Positions 63,901-64,000 of a stretch of 64,000 nucleotides of DNA are shown in pieces. The notes below the pieces were generated by a model. It ran no database searches and was not told where the DNA came from. It was given only the letters and a program-made list of their open reading frames with translations. Position numbers and translations under genes: made by a program. This DNA is from Bacteroidota bacterium (GTDB taxonomy: Bacteria > Bacteroidota > Bacteroidia > Bacteroidales > P3), in the NCBI GenBank assembly GCA_017860275.1, contig JAFNAQ010000003.1, positions 124,001-188,000 of the forward strand. Direction: 5' to 3'. The stretch's first letter is position 1; every line of letters starts with the position of its first letter.

Positions 63901-64000
63901 AGAAGTTTGATAACTAACATACCCCATAAATTGATTTGCTGGTGGTTTTAATGTAATGTTAGTTGTACCTCCAACAGACTCTCCAAAACGAGCCGGTGTA
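60925..64000 (-). CDS. TonB-dependent receptor, N-terminal part cut by the window end
   Basis: The frame is open to the end of the window. Upstream of the ATG at 63927 it still reads PARFGESVGGTTNITLKPP, the end of a plug domain, so that ATG is not the start. At least 1024 residues are visible, ending in the barrel with the terminal aromatic strand (MVYLGVSYTF). AFSFPVSDKSEFKASYDMIARRPQGGWQ and NPNLKPEKITNYELGFQQALSKSSALGISAYYKETRDL are typical barrel blocks of the SusC/OmpR-like class. It starts the operon with the 1593-residue protein and the PorV-type barrel. Substrate unknown. Confidence 0.88.
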   Translation of the reverse strand, partial: TPARFGESVGGTTNITLKPPANQFMGYVSYQTSEPLDSRGYHRAEFYLTGPLYKKTFSDGVEKGIIGYRFSGYNTYTSDPYNRPSDRDYYMLKADKQAFLDNNPLKYDPVTGAVYNTASFFRLSDFEQVSRKKNLWNNGLYLEGGLDFRFSDNSILQVNAEYTNSIGKNGSASSMVMNNANNGESNSNSFQVMGDFTQKFASNSESSKIKNVIINLTGSYSRSFSESYDVNHRDNLFRYGHVGTFKTYKRNTYQLTRLEIDGVMQDVMQHNGWLDYQVDFTPSEYNPGLARYTWQLYNDPTFAPIRGYLYNYDNIRSFQGLTNGDRPTSIYGMFTNAGVNTSGYSKSESQFVYLAARVSADLGKHSIEFGFQYDQSTYRGYSLGASSLWTIMKQNANSHILYRDLVDTLTTGDPRVNIDNTGSVTYVTYNRLYNSADQTYFDKALRQKLGLKVDGTDFIDIDSYDPSTFSMDMFSADELFNSGNSIVSYYGYDHKGNTVKGKQNLQDFFSNPEKRTLGAWQPIYMAGYIQDQFYFKDLIFNIGLRVDRFDGNQMGLKDPYLLYSSYTAGELEIPNRPSTIGDDYVVYVNALNGQTDPSDVYNPDKAGFIKGYRKGNVWYNANGEIVSNPSDIAGASGQPLPFRKGKLNDTGLPSEISTDAFEDYKPQVVAMPRIAFSFPVSDKSEFKASYDMIARRPQGGWQADYVDYLFMERRSGSVLSNPNLKPEKITNYELGFQQALSKSSALGISAYYKETRDLIALVQYVGADPTSLYYSYGNQDFRTTKGVTISYDLRRSKNVRINANYTLQYAEGTSGLPTSTIVSLIKAGYPNIKMLYPISDDRRHEFKVGLDFRYGGGDQYNGFTTTRTVTDKNGEPRAKVTKWLQNFGVNITGVAQSGRPYTKYFSNTQSTIVGSYNGARLPWSFRIDMNIDKSYNFKVGKKMTTLNLFARVSNVLNIKNITGVFGVTGDPDDNGYLTDPETQTIIANQLNEASYRDYYALSLNNSSYNYSRPRMVYLGVSYTF

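Overview
The window is a low-G+C chromosome piece from an anaerobic member of the Bacteroidota, most likely Bacteroidales. The evidence is: promoters of the Bacteroidota form TTTG-N19/20-TAnnTTTG with no obvious Shine-Dalgarno sites, gldD/gldE and type IX secretion cargo features, families restricted to the phylum (DUF5606, DUF4301, DUF4837), an 11-subunit complex I operon without nuoEFG, and a Na+-pumping methylmalonyl-CoA decarboxylase operon typical of propionate formers. No rRNA or tRNA gene was seen.

Layout. 1-5.3 kb: end of recO, a DUF5606/S4 pair, a peptide transporter, ruvC, and the trpS-rsmI operon. 5.3-5.7 kb: a divergent promoter region holding five palindromes at an exact 22-bp pitch. 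5.7-11 kb: an operon rsfS-ftsH-LUD-cdsA-psd-pseudouridine synthase, whose end is richer in G+C. 11-22.4 kb: gldE-gldD, a type B T9SS-sorted surface protein, a TPR protein with a partner outer-membrane barrel, and a polytopic membrane protein. 22.4-26 kb: an ECF sigma, anti-sigma and outer-membrane protein operon with a likely self-activated promoter. 26.3-36.2 kb: nuoA-N (10 ORFs, C and D fused). 36.5-41.1 kb: the methylmalonyl-CoA epimerase and decarboxylase operon. 41.2-47 kb: a DUF4837 lipoprotein, glmS, DUF4301 and an M23 peptidase.

47-54 kb is the accessory part. It holds an AAA ATPase, a small orphan protein, a PD-(D/E)XK nuclease, a decayed IS30-type transposase, a DEDDh exonuclease divergent from a WYL regulator, and a four-helix-bundle gene. 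A 17-base operator-like word sits 10-11 bp upstream of the -7 box of three promoters (AAA ATPase, exonuclease, WYL regulator). This makes a predicted WYL-controlled nuclease/ATPase regulon, possibly a defence or DNA-damage system, and the best candidate here for an undescribed system. The four-helix-bundle gene lies between 31-bp exact direct repeats, which looks like an insertion that split the WYL gene end from its terminator. An inverted, decayed copy of the gldD 3' end abuts the AAA gene.

54-64 kb is again ordinary: HIT, greA, and an envelope operon of a TonB-dependent receptor (cut by the window end), a 1593-residue secreted protein and a PorV/PorQ-family barrel.

A second theme is non-coding. 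Several intergenic regions carry clusters of short palindromes at a pitch of about 22 bp, each cluster using its own word. At least two of these sit where no terminator is needed.
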